Shown: positions 17,564 to 24,451 of the stretch, one piece after another | How the letters are laid out: every line of letters begins with the position of its first letter | Numbering within the stretch: the first letter of the stretch is position 1 | Source: Maribacter polysiphoniae | Lineage (GTDB): Bacteria > Bacteroidota > Bacteroidia > Flavobacteriales > Flavobacteriaceae | Assembly (NCBI RefSeq): GCF_003148665.1 | Contig: NZ_QGGQ01000002.1 | Coordinates: 124,001 to 188,000, forward strand | Length of the DNA: 64,000 nucleotides | Reading direction: 5' to 3' | The notes under the pieces: model-generated | What the model saw: only the letters and a program-made list of their open reading frames with translations | Databases searched by the model: none | What the model was told of the DNA's origin: nothing | Translations under genes and position numbers: made by a program

Positions 17564-19207
17564 ATGTACAAAAGAATAGTATTATTGGCTTTCATTGCAT
17601 GTATTGTCTTTTCCTGTAAAGAAACAGGGGAAGATCCGGAAGTGACCGCAAAAAAAAGACCCAATATCATCTTTATAATGTCCGACGACCATGCCTCCCA
17701 GGCCATTAGTGCCTATGGTCACCCTATAAGTCAAATAGCCCCTACACCAAACATTGACCGTTTGGCGGCAAATGGGGCTTTGTTCAACCATAATTTTGTC
17801 ACCAATTCAATCTGTGGGCCCAGCAGGGCCGTAATCCTAACAGGAAAACATAGTCATATCAATGGTTTTCGACAAAATGGGGACCATTTTGACGGGAATC
17901 AGCCCACCCTACCCAAACTATTGAAAAAAGCAGGTTACCAAACCGCTATTGTTGGTAAATGGCATTTACATGGTTACCCTCAAGGCTTTGATCATTGGAA
18001 GATCATAGTTGACCAAGGCAATTATTATAATCCCGATTTTATTGAAAATGGGGATACCACACGAATTGAAGGATATGCCACGGATATTATTACCCACGAT
18101 GCGTTGGATTGGTTGCAACATAAAAGAAATGATTCAACTCCTTTCTTTTTAATGGTACACCATAAAGCCCCACATAGGAACTGGATGCCGGCTTTACGCC
18201 ATACCAACATGTATGATTCCGTTCAATTTCCTTTACCCAAGTCCTATTTTCCGACATTCAAGAACCAACAGGCCGCCCAAGAACAATTGCAAACCATTTA
18301 TAAAGACATGTACGAAGGACATGATCTTAAAATGACGAAGGCATATGGTAGTACCGAATTGGCCCACAACCCTTGGACCACCGATTTTGATAGAATGACC
18401 TCGGAACAACGTAAGCAATGGGATGCCGCCTATTTGCCAAAAAACAATGCTTTTCATAAAGCTAATTTATCCGGTAAAGAACTGGCCGAATGGAAAGGAC
18501 AACGTTATGTACAGGATTACATGGCTACCATTGCGGCGGTTGACGAAGGTGTAGGCCGTATTTTAGACTATTTGGAAGAAAGTGGTTTGGATGAAAACAC
18601 CTTGGTGGTTTATACTTCAGATCAAGGTTTTTATCTCGGGGAGAACGGTTGGTTCGATAAACGTTTTATGTACGAAGAGTCCTTTGGCTCCCCTTTGTTG
18701 ATGCAGTTACCCGGAACCATTGCTCCAGGAATGAAAATAAATGCCCTGGTACAAAATCTCGATTTTGCCCAAACATTCCTCGATTTTGCCCATTTGAATG
18801 ATCTTGGGAAGGATATGCAAGGGCAATCCTTCAAGGGACTATTGGATGGCAGCTTGGATGAAAAGGATTTTCGGGATATTGTGTATTATCACTATTACGA
18901 CTATCCCGCCTTTCACATGGTCAAAAAACATTATGGTATTCGTACGAAAAGATATAAACTAATTCATTTCTATGATGATATAGACATTTGGGAATTCTAT
19001 GACTTGGAAAAAGACCCCCATGAGCTTCACAACGCCTATACCGATCAGGAATACGGGAGCGTTGTAGCGAACATGCACAGAAAATTGGATTCGATACAAA
19101 AGGTCTATAAAATAACGGAAAAAGAATATCAAAAAGCCCCAAAAGAAAAGATTGATAAGGCCTATAAACAGTTTAAAAGGCTAAGAGGTCCTACACCTAA
19201 ACAATAA
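17564..19207 (+). CDS. Formylglycine-dependent sulfatase lipoprotein, S1 family
   Basis: A type I sulfatase. The lipobox is IVFSC with Cys18. The active-site motif is ICGPSRAVILTGKHSH, where Cys84 of C-x-P-x-R would be converted to formylglycine by an anaerobic-type or FGE maturase not seen in this window. Metal ligands are visible in FIMSDDHASQ near the N-terminus and TSDQGFYLGENGWFDK in the C-terminal half. The style of the N-terminal block (DDHASQAISAYG, then PTPNIDRLAANG) recalls the S1_11 group, whose characterised members remove 6-O-sulfate from N-acetylglucosamine; that subfamily call is tentative. It is the last gene of the PUL and starts 11 bp after the GH3 gene, which suggests a sulfated or otherwise anionic glucan substrate. 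Confidence 0.88.
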   Translation: MYKRIVLLAFIACIVFSCKETGEDPEVTAKKRPNIIFIMSDDHASQAISAYGHPISQIAPTPNIDRLAANGALFNHNFVTNSICGPSRAVILTGKHSHINGFRQNGDHFDGNQPTLPKLLKKAGYQTAIVGKWHLHGYPQGFDHWKIIVDQGNYYNPDFIENGDTTRIEGYATDIITHDALDWLQHKRNDSTPFFLMVHHKAPHRNWMPALRHTNMYDSVQFPLPKSYFPTFKNQQAAQEQLQTIYKDMYEGHDLKMTKAYGSTELAHNPWTTDFDRMTSEQRKQWDAAYLPKNNAFHKANLSGKELAEWKGQRYVQDYMATIAAVDEGVGRILDYLEESGLDENTLVVYTSDQGFYLGENGWFDKRFMYEESFGSPLLMQLPGTIAPGMKINALVQNLDFAQTFLDFAHLNDLGKDMQGQSFKGLLDGSLDEKDFRDIVYYHYYDYPAFHMVKKHYGIRTKRYKLIHFYDDIDIWEFYDLEKDPHELHNAYTDQEYGSVVANMHRKLDSIQKVYKITEKEYQKAPKEKIDKAYKQFKRLRGPTPKQ

Positions 19208-19234
19208 ATAGGTATTGGGCATGCATATCAATAC

Positions 19235-19260
19235 GAAAAATAGAGGGTATTTTCATACCC
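19235..19260 (-). terminator. Probable terminator after the sigma-like gene
   Basis: A short hairpin GGGTAT-4 nt-ATACCC (19245-19260) is followed on the minus strand by a T-rich run (ATTTTTCG). It lies between the convergent sulfatase and sigma-like genes. Confidence 0.45.
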
Positions 19261-19301
19261 GGCACTTATCCGAAAACATAATTCCTGTGGCTGTAATCCC
19301 T

Positions 19302-20003
19302 CTACTCCAACAACGAAAACCTTCCTTTTAACTTATCCAGAATACTAACGATGATGGTTTCCGGAACTTCAAGAATCCTGGAAATTTCATATTCACTACG
19401 ATTTCCAAAGGCATAAAGGTCTAAAACCGATTTGCTTCTAGGTGGGATATTGCAGTATAATGCCCCAAAGGTCGTTCTGCGTTCCAAGGAAGGAAGAAGC
19501 GAATCGTTCATCTCCATTCTTTTGACCAATTGTTGTTCTATAGTGGAGTCCAACAGTACATTATTTGGTCTTTTGCCTGCCTGTTTATATGAAATATCAT
19601 CGAGTTCAGTGTTCAATATCAAATCGCCATCTGCCTGCGTGGTGTACTTTTCATCCAAGGCATTCATCTCATCCTTGAGCATCTCTTCCGTGCTGACATA
19701 TTCCGGGGTTTCTTGTTCTATCACTTTTTTCTCCTCAATCTTTTGAATGGCCTTTGAAAAGAGAATGGTCTTTAGCTTATCCACATCGATATAATCCGAA
19801 AACTCTTTAAAGACTTCGATATATATCTCGTCCAAAAGTTCATCCGCACTATAAAAACCCCGATCAATGACACCTTCATTTTCAGCTGCCTTAAGGCTTC
19901 TCGCCATAAATCGCTTTAGGTCAGGTTCCAATGTTGCTATTTTACTGTAGAACTGTTCAAAATCGTTCTCTTCTTTATGACGGGCTAATTGTTTAATGAC
20001 CAT
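19302..20003 (-). CDS. Divergent sigma-70-like regulatory protein
   Basis: A soluble acidic protein of about 233 residues. I chose the ATG at 20003; a TTG at 20027 is also possible. An N-terminal helical part (about residues 25-70: DLKRFMARSLKAAENEG, then SADELLDEIYIEVFKEF) resembles region 2 of sigma factors. The C-terminal part (RSKSVLDLYAFGNRSEYEIS followed by a second helix) resembles the region-4 HTH. The middle (about 85-150) is unlike the short linker of ordinary ECF factors. Annotation as a sigma-70 family factor is plausible but not certain. It is divergent from hsp20 with a shared 160-bp regulatory region that carries two CRP/FNR-type palindromes, so it probably belongs to the same stress response. 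Confidence 0.55.
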   Translation of the reverse strand: MVIKQLARHKEENDFEQFYSKIATLEPDLKRFMARSLKAAENEGVIDRGFYSADELLDEIYIEVFKEFSDYIDVDKLKTILFSKAIQKIEEKKVIEQETPEYVSTEEMLKDEMNALDEKYTTQADGDLILNTELDDISYKQAGKRPNNVLLDSTIEQQLVKRMEMNDSLLPSLERRTTFGALYCNIPPRSKSVLDLYAFGNRSEYEISRILEVPETIIVSILDKLKGRFSLLE

Positions 20004-20043
20004 ACTATTTGTTTTTGATATTAACAATTCACTTTCAACTACT

Positions 20044-20086
20044 TAAAGCTACAATCAATTACTTCCGATTGAAATGATAATTATCA
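20044..20086 (-). promoter_or_regulatory. CRP/FNR-type operator and -7 box for the sigma-like gene
   Basis: The palindrome TGATAATTATCA (20075-20086) has its centre 33 bp from the centre of a minus-strand box TAGCTTTA (20051-20044), one mismatch from TAnnTTTG. The palindrome centre is about 78 bp before the ATG at 20003. Confidence 0.6.
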
Positions 20087-20108
20087 GTCTTGAAAAGTAC
20101 TGTCCGAC

Positions 20109-20151
20109 TGATCTGTGTCATTCCGATAGTTTGGACAGGATTTTAATTTTG
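20109..20151 (+). promoter_or_regulatory. CRP/FNR-type operator and -7 box for hsp20
   Basis: Half-sites TGA and TCA with N6 at 20109-20120 (TGATCTGTGTCA) are centred exactly 33 bp from the perfect box TAATTTTG (20144-20151). The start codon of hsp20 is 37 bp after the box. Confidence 0.65.
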
Positions 20152-20187
20152 GTCTCGAAAAATGAATGTTTAATATAATATGAGATT

Positions 20188-20655
20188 ATGTCACTAGTTA
20201 AATTCAAAAAAAATAAACCTTTTGGCAACCTAGTTACCTCTGATTTATTTGAACCCAATGATTTCTTTGGGAATGGGTTCTGGAACCAAGGAATATTGAA
20301 CGATAGTTTCTGGAATGGCAGAAAATTGGAACCGGCCTTGAACATCAAAGAGAATGAAGGCGATTATGAAATAGAACTGGCTGCCCCTGGATTTGCCAAA
20401 AAGGATTTCAAGGTTACAATAGATGATGGATGTTTGAATATTTCCGCCAAAAAATCAACATCAGAAGAAGAAAAAGAAGAAAACTATGCCCGCAGGGAGT
20501 TTAGTTACAATGCTTTCGAAAGATCCTTGCAATTACCTGAAAACATAAAAGAGGAAGAAATAAAGGCGAGGTACCATGATGGTATTCTTCGTTTTAAACT
20601 CCAGAAAAAGGAAGTAGCAAAAAAGCAGAAACCTAAGGTTGTTGAAATAGGATAG
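20188..20655 (+). CDS. Small heat-shock protein, Hsp20/alpha-crystallin family
   Basis: A holdase chaperone that keeps damaged proteins from aggregating. The 155-residue protein has the alpha-crystallin domain at about 48-145: NIKENEGDYEIELAAPGFAK at its beginning, the loop ISAKKSTSEEEKEENYARRE, and the closing YHDGILRFKLQKKE with the family G-x-L-like element. The N-terminal arm is short and aromatic-rich (FFGNGFWNQGILNDSFW). It is transcribed divergently from the sigma-like gene. Its promoter has a CRP/FNR-type palindrome at the expected activator position, so it is probably induced under low oxygen or low energy rather than only by heat. Confidence 0.93.
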   Translation: MSLVKFKKNKPFGNLVTSDLFEPNDFFGNGFWNQGILNDSFWNGRKLEPALNIKENEGDYEIELAAPGFAKKDFKVTIDDGCLNISAKKSTSEEEKEENYARREFSYNAFERSLQLPENIKEEEIKARYHDGILRFKLQKKEVAKKQKPKVVEIG

Positions 20656-20673
20656 TTCTACTATACCTATTAC

Positions 20674-20735
20674 GCCCCCTTTCCTGACCCATATATACGT
20701 CCATGTTCTGTAGCGGTTGGGGTTGGGGGCTTTTT
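20674..20735. terminator. Weak shared terminator between hsp20 and patatin genes
   Basis: GCCCCC (20674-20679) can pair with GGGGGC (20725-20730), followed by TTTTT on the plus strand. The loop is long, so the call is weak. Confidence 0.3.
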
Positions 20736-21534
20736 ATTTTTCCCTTCCCTCCGAAGCATCCGTATTCAGTAGTATCGACGCAACATTCTCGTTCGTCAAT
20801 TTTGCTTTGGCGGCCTCATAACCCAAATTGAATATGGCATCCATATCCCTAGCTGTAAATGTCCCGACCTTCTTCAGTTCTTCAGGGCATATAACCAAAT
20901 CACAATCCTTAAACTTTGATATGGAATCATATGCCGACCTGATTCTATAGGCGCGTTCCAAAACACTGAACGAATGTTTTAAATCCTTCATATCCTTTTT
21001 CTCAAACGGATTGACATATACACCTATCATCTTATCACATTGACCTGAAATTAAATCAACCGGAAAGTTATTTAGGGTTCCCCCATCTATATAATGGGCC
21101 TCCCCGATTTTTATTGGCGTGAAAATCGCCGGAAAAGCCGCTGAGGCCAAAATGGGTTTTATCAACTCACCTTCGTGAAATACCTGCAAGGTACCGTCGA
21201 CCAAATTGGTCGCTGTTATATACAATTGCTTCTTTAGGACACTAAAATCATCAATGCCCAAAATATTCTTGAAACTATCATACATTTTCTCCGTATCAAT
21301 GAACCCGGGCTTACGGAGGGCGAATTTATTAATACTGAAAACCTCGGTTAATTTAAAAAAGTCAAGTATCTCTTCCCATGTGTTACCATTGGCATACAGG
21401 GCCCCAACAATGGCACCGGCACTGGTACCTGCGATATGATCCGGAAAAATGTTGTGCTCTTCAAGTGCCTTTATAACCCCAATATGGGCTATTCCCCGAA
21501 AACCACCACCTGAGAGCGCCAAACCAATATTCAT
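20734..21534 (-). CDS. Patatin-like phospholipase, RssA type
   Basis: A cytoplasmic lipid acyl hydrolase. It has the patatin anion hole GGGFRG at the N-terminus, the nucleophile elbow GTSAG with Ser38, and the dyad aspartate in HYIDGGTLNNFPVD at about residue 145. The length of 266 residues fits the single-domain bacterial group. No signal peptide or membrane segment is seen. The start at 21534 places the glycine-rich loop next to the N-terminus, as in relatives. It stands alone and is convergent with hsp20; no CRP/FNR-type palindrome is upstream. Natural substrates of this group are poorly known, so only phospholipid or lysophospholipid hydrolysis can be proposed. Confidence 0.88.
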   Translation of the reverse strand: MNIGLALSGGGFRGIAHIGVIKALEEHNIFPDHIAGTSAGAIVGALYANGNTWEEILDFFKLTEVFSINKFALRKPGFIDTEKMYDSFKNILGIDDFSVLKKQLYITATNLVDGTLQVFHEGELIKPILASAAFPAIFTPIKIGEAHYIDGGTLNNFPVDLISGQCDKMIGVYVNPFEKKDMKDLKHSFSVLERAYRIRSAYDSISKFKDCDLVICPEELKKVGTFTARDMDAIFNLGYEAAKAKLTNENVASILLNTDASEGREK

Positions 21535-21639
21535 ATATAATTATTTAGCCAAGGCCCTAAATATACGGCTGTATTCATACAATGTCAATATTTGGCAAGG
21601 CTAATTAATCCAGGGAATAATTGGAGTACCTATTTTAGC

Positions 21640-21867
21640 TTATTGTTCTACTTGCCTTGCTTTTCTAAAAGCAAGGAATCGCTGCAGCACATAGGAAATC
21701 AAGGTTTTTTGCACCATACCTTTTAACCCGCCCAACAGCTGACTGGGATATAAATCGGATTTAAAGCGATTCACATTCAATTTAAAACCCTCCAAATCAA
21801 TCTCTCTTTGAAGGTTTAGTATTTTCAGATGTTTATCAATTTCAGTAAAAGAATTATACGTTTTCAT
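21640..21867 (-). CDS. Small conserved protein, DUF6327-like
   Basis: A 75-residue basic protein with no signal peptide. The N-terminal half (MKTYNSFTEIDKHLKILNLQ) is charged and helical; the C-terminal half has a more hydrophobic stretch (QTLISYVLQRFLAFRK-like). In flavobacteria such a protein commonly follows YtxH and holin-like genes, as here, and I believe it matches DUF6327. It lies 90 bp after the holin-like gene on the same strand. Function is unknown; association with the envelope stress group is inferred only from position. Confidence 0.6.
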   Translation of the reverse strand: MKTYNSFTEIDKHLKILNLQREIDLEGFKLNVNRFKSDLYPSQLLGGLKGMVQKTLISYVLQRFLAFRKARQVEQ

Positions 21868-21957
21868 CTGTTTAAATTATGTTTTATTATCCGTCAGATG
21901 TAAGTCGCCATAAACATCCCTCGCGGATGTCAAGAACAACGACGGCTCAATGCATAC

Positions 21958-22302
21958 TTACTCAAAATAATATTTGGAAAACCTACGCAATAATGGACTA
22001 TCCAACCGTTGTCTAAACACATAACAAAGTATGGCTACGACAACATAGAATCCCCCGACGATGGCAAAACCATAAAAGGTATTTTCCAAAGCTTGGCCTA
22101 TACTATAGGATACACCCAACGACAGGAAGAAAACAGCCAAAAAGGCAATAGCCCCTACCACCACAACATGGGTAAAAGAGGTTACTGCCCGCATCAATGC
22201 CTTGAATATTTTTAGCTTAAAATACGCTTCACTGTTTTCCAGATAGGATCTAATATCGCTATCTGCCTCCATTAGATCCCTCTTTAGTTCATCAAATGCC
22301 AT
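21958..22302 (-). CDS. Holin-X / DUF1469-like two-helix membrane protein
   Basis: A 114-residue inner-membrane protein. After a charged cytoplasmic N-terminus (MAFDELKRDLMEADSDIRSY) there are two transmembrane helices, about 38-62 and 72-95, and a short basic tail. Proteins of this type are labelled putative holin-like or Actinobacterial Holin-X, but they are found in chromosomal stress operons and have no proven lysis role. It starts 5 bp after the YtxH gene, so the two are co-transcribed. Confidence 0.75.
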   Translation of the reverse strand: MAFDELKRDLMEADSDIRSYLENSEAYFKLKIFKALMRAVTSFTHVVVVGAIAFLAVFFLSLGVSYSIGQALENTFYGFAIVGGFYVVVAILCYVFRQRLDSPLLRRFSKYYFE

Positions 22303-22307
22303 TGTGC

Positions 22308-22637
22308 CTATTTCTGAAGTTGTGCATTTTTCTCTTTCATTTCCTCCAACTTGCGTTCCAGGGAGGCGATGATATCATCGGCCTTATAGCTCATATTGGA
22401 AATGGTATCCTCCAACTTTTGCTCGAACTCCACCTTTTTTTCATTGGCGGTCTTCGTTAGTTCCTCCTTGGCATGGGAAACACGTTCAGAAATCTCGTGC
22501 TTGGTCTCCAATGCTTTTTCCTTGATTTTTTTTCGGGTCTTGGTGCCTTTGTCCGGTGCATAAAGTATTCCGAACCCCGCTCCTATCGCTGCTCCTGTCA
22601 ATAAGGCCAGCAAAACATTTCCACTATCGTTTGTCAT
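22308..22637 (-). CDS. YtxH-domain envelope stress protein
   Basis: A 109-residue protein with one N-terminal transmembrane helix containing the small-residue motif LLTGAAIGAGFGILYAPDKG, the hallmark of YtxH (a glycine-zipper-like helix followed by APxKG). The rest is a long, highly charged amphipathic or coiled-coil segment. YtxH relatives in Bacillus are general stress proteins; the molecular role is unknown. It is the first gene of a three-gene operon (YtxH, holin-like, DUF6327) whose promoter carries a 22-bp perfect palindrome. Confidence 0.82.
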   Translation of the reverse strand: MTNDSGNVLLALLTGAAIGAGFGILYAPDKGTKTRKKIKEKALETKHEISERVSHAKEELTKTANEKKVEFEQKLEDTISNMSYKADDIIASLERKLEEMKEKNAQLQK

Positions 22638-22674
22638 GATTGAAATATTTAAGGTGAATATTAAATTACGATAC

Positions 22675-22722
22675 CGAAAGTAGTACTCTATCCAACAATT
22701 CGGAATGATTTAAATCATTCCG
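22675..22722 (-). promoter_or_regulatory. Perfect palindromic CRP/FNR-type operator and -7 box for the YtxH operon
   Basis: Bases 22701-22722 form a perfect 22-bp palindrome with core TGATTTAAATCA (22706-22717) and flanks GGAA/TTCC. Its centre is exactly 33 bp from the minus-strand box TACTTTCG (22682-22675), one mismatch from TAnnTTTG. Confidence 0.7.
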
Positions 22723-22775
22723 AAATGGACATCGGAAAATCAGTATGCTGTTCGTAACTATTTAAGGTACACAAA

Positions 22776-22819
22776 TGACAAAGGTCATTCCGCCTTTGAT
22801 CCCCATACGTTTATTTTAT
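22776..22819 (+). promoter_or_regulatory. CRP/FNR-type operator for the small lipoprotein gene
   Basis: AATGACAAAGGTCATT (22774-22789) carries TGA-N6-TCA and the same TTCC flank as the neighbouring palindrome. It is centred about 58 bp before the ATG at 22839. The -7 region about 33 bp downstream is T-rich (TATTTTAT) but two mismatches from consensus. Confidence 0.55.
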
Positions 22820-22838
22820 ACTATAAAAATATATCGCC

Positions 22839-23207
22839 ATGAGAAGGTTTATTGCCGTTTTGGGATTTTTTCTACTGGTTGGTTGTGGGCCTGTAGTTAT
22901 TTCGTCCAGGCCAAATTATCATCCTCCCTCTTGGTTTTATCCAAACCGTTTAGAGGTTGTACGTTATGTTTATTTTCCCGAGTTCAGTATTTATTATGAT
23001 CTTTCGGCCCACACTTATCTGTATTTGGATGGTGGGGTTTGGGTAAGGCGTAGGGAACTTCCTCCCCGGTATAGGAACATAGATTTGAGCCGTCACAGGT
23101 ATGAACGTGTTAAAAATTACCAAGAGGAGAATATTCGACGATATCATGAGGAACATAATGCCAGTCGTGGAAGAAGCAATAAAAATACCCCCAAACGAAG
23201 TAATTGA
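22839..23207 (+). CDS. Small basic lipoprotein of unknown function
   Basis: A 122-residue lipoprotein; the lipobox is LLVGC with Cys16. After a proline-rich stretch (SSRPNYHPPSWFYP) comes a tyrosine-rich segment (YVYFPEFSIYYDLSAHTYLY) with the phrase YLDGGVWVRRRELPPRY. That pattern is common in flavobacterial envelope proteins that follow the outline structure-then-basic-tail. The last 45 residues are very basic. I do not know its function. It is divergent from the YtxH operon and has its own palindromic operator. Its 3' end overlaps a hairpin that probably terminates ackA from the other side. Confidence 0.8.
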   Translation: MRRFIAVLGFFLLVGCGPVVISSRPNYHPPSWFYPNRLEVVRYVYFPEFSIYYDLSAHTYLYLDGGVWVRRRELPPRYRNIDLSRHRYERVKNYQEENIRRYHEEHNASRGRSNKNTPKRSN

Positions 23208-23223
23208 AACTTCGTGGGGGTAT
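23181..23223 (-). terminator. Terminator of pta-ackA lying inside the convergent lipoprotein gene
   Basis: An 8-bp stem (ATACCCCC / GGGGGTAT) stacks on a 6-bp stem (CGAAGT / ACTTCG). On the minus strand the stem is followed by ATTTTT (23186-23181), as expected for a terminator of ackA. The last coding bases of the lipoprotein gene (to 23207) lie in it. Confidence 0.7.
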
Positions 23224-23255
23224 CCCGATATTATATTAAACGATAGGAAAACTAC

Positions 23256-24446
23256 TTAAGAATGAAGTAGTTCATAGCTCTGTTTGGCTATCTCAAGTTC
23301 TTCGTTCGTAGGTATCACCAATATCTTAACCTTGGAAGTCGGCATGTTTATTTCCCTAATTTCCTTTGACCTTACCCCATTTTTGGCTTCATCCAACTCA
23401 ATGCCGAAATAATCCATATCCTTACACACATGACCTCTAATGTAGTCTGAATTCTCACCGATACCAGCGGTGAATATAATGGCATCCAAACCGTTAAGAG
23501 CCGCTACATATGAACCAATATATTTTTTGATTCGGTAAACATTCATATCGAGTGCCAGTTGACATTCTTTATTTCCTTTCCCAGCCTCGGCTTCAATATC
23601 CCTAAGATCACTATATCCGGTAAGACCCAACATGCCGCTTTCATTGGTCAGCATCTTATTTACCTGATCTAATTCATAGCCAAGATCATTCACCAAATAG
23701 AAAATCAGGGAATGATCGATATCCCCACTTCGAGAACCCATAATCAGTCCATTACTGGGGGCAAAACCGAGACTATGGTCTATACTTTTACCGTTCTTTA
23801 CAGCAGTAATACTGCATCCGTTACCCAAATGAACCGTAATGATATTCGTATGGGATGTATTTTGTAAATAATCAAGGGCTTTTTCACTTACATATTTATG
23901 GCTGGTTCCATGAAAGCCATATAATTTAATACCGTGTTCTGTATAAAACTTATTTGGGATTGCATACTTACGGGCCTTGACCGGCATCGTCTGAAAAAAG
24001 GCTGTATCAAAAACCGCAATCTGTTTTGCTCCTGCGAATATTTTTTCCGCAATTTCAATTCCCTTGAGGTTATGTGGATTGTGCAGTGGTGCCAAATTCG
24101 TGAATTCCCTTAGTTTATCCTTTACCTCTTCCGTAATCAAGGTTGTGGCCGAAAACGCATCCCCACCATGAACAACCCTATGCCCAACGGCTTCGATCTC
24201 GCTGGCATCCTTTACGACCCCCTTTTCAGGATCCATTATATTGGCAGAAACCATTTCCAAACCCTTTTGGTGGTTTTCAATTTCCAAGGTTTCCTTATAC
24301 TCATTTTCGTTGGTCTTATAGGTAAGGATTGCATCCTTAAAACCGATTCGTTCCACAAGTCCAGAACAGATAACTTCTTCTTGGGGCATTTCTATCAATT
24401 GGAACTTAATTGAAGAACTTCCCGAATTCAATATTAAAACTTTCAT
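23256..24446 (-). CDS. ackA: Acetate kinase
   Basis: Converts acetyl phosphate plus ADP to acetate plus ATP, the energy-yielding step of overflow or fermentative metabolism. The 396-residue length is normal. The family motifs are all there: LILNSGSSSIKF at the N-terminus, GHRVVHGGDAF, VFDTAFFQTMP, GFHGTSHKYVSEKA and HLGNGCSI with the catalytic region near residue 200, then FTAGIGENS near the C-terminus. It follows pta by five bases and forms a two-gene operon with it. The surrounding genes are stress and energy-starvation proteins, which fits a role in survival when respiration is limited. Confidence 0.97.
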   Translation of the reverse strand: MKVLILNSGSSSIKFQLIEMPQEEVICSGLVERIGFKDAILTYKTNENEYKETLEIENHQKGLEMVSANIMDPEKGVVKDASEIEAVGHRVVHGGDAFSATTLITEEVKDKLREFTNLAPLHNPHNLKGIEIAEKIFAGAKQIAVFDTAFFQTMPVKARKYAIPNKFYTEHGIKLYGFHGTSHKYVSEKALDYLQNTSHTNIITVHLGNGCSITAVKNGKSIDHSLGFAPSNGLIMGSRSGDIDHSLIFYLVNDLGYELDQVNKMLTNESGMLGLTGYSDLRDIEAEAGKGNKECQLALDMNVYRIKKYIGSYVAALNGLDAIIFTAGIGENSDYIRGHVCKDMDYFGIELDEAKNGVRSKEIREINMPTSKVKILVIPTNEELEIAKQSYELLHS

Positions 24447-24451
24447 TCGAA

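Noticed and set aside
17564-19207. Sulfatase-superfamily member acting as a phosphoglycerol transferase
   Set aside because: The C-x-P-x-R motif with Cys84 is that of formylglycine sulfatases; phosphotransferases of this superfamily use Thr or Ser there.
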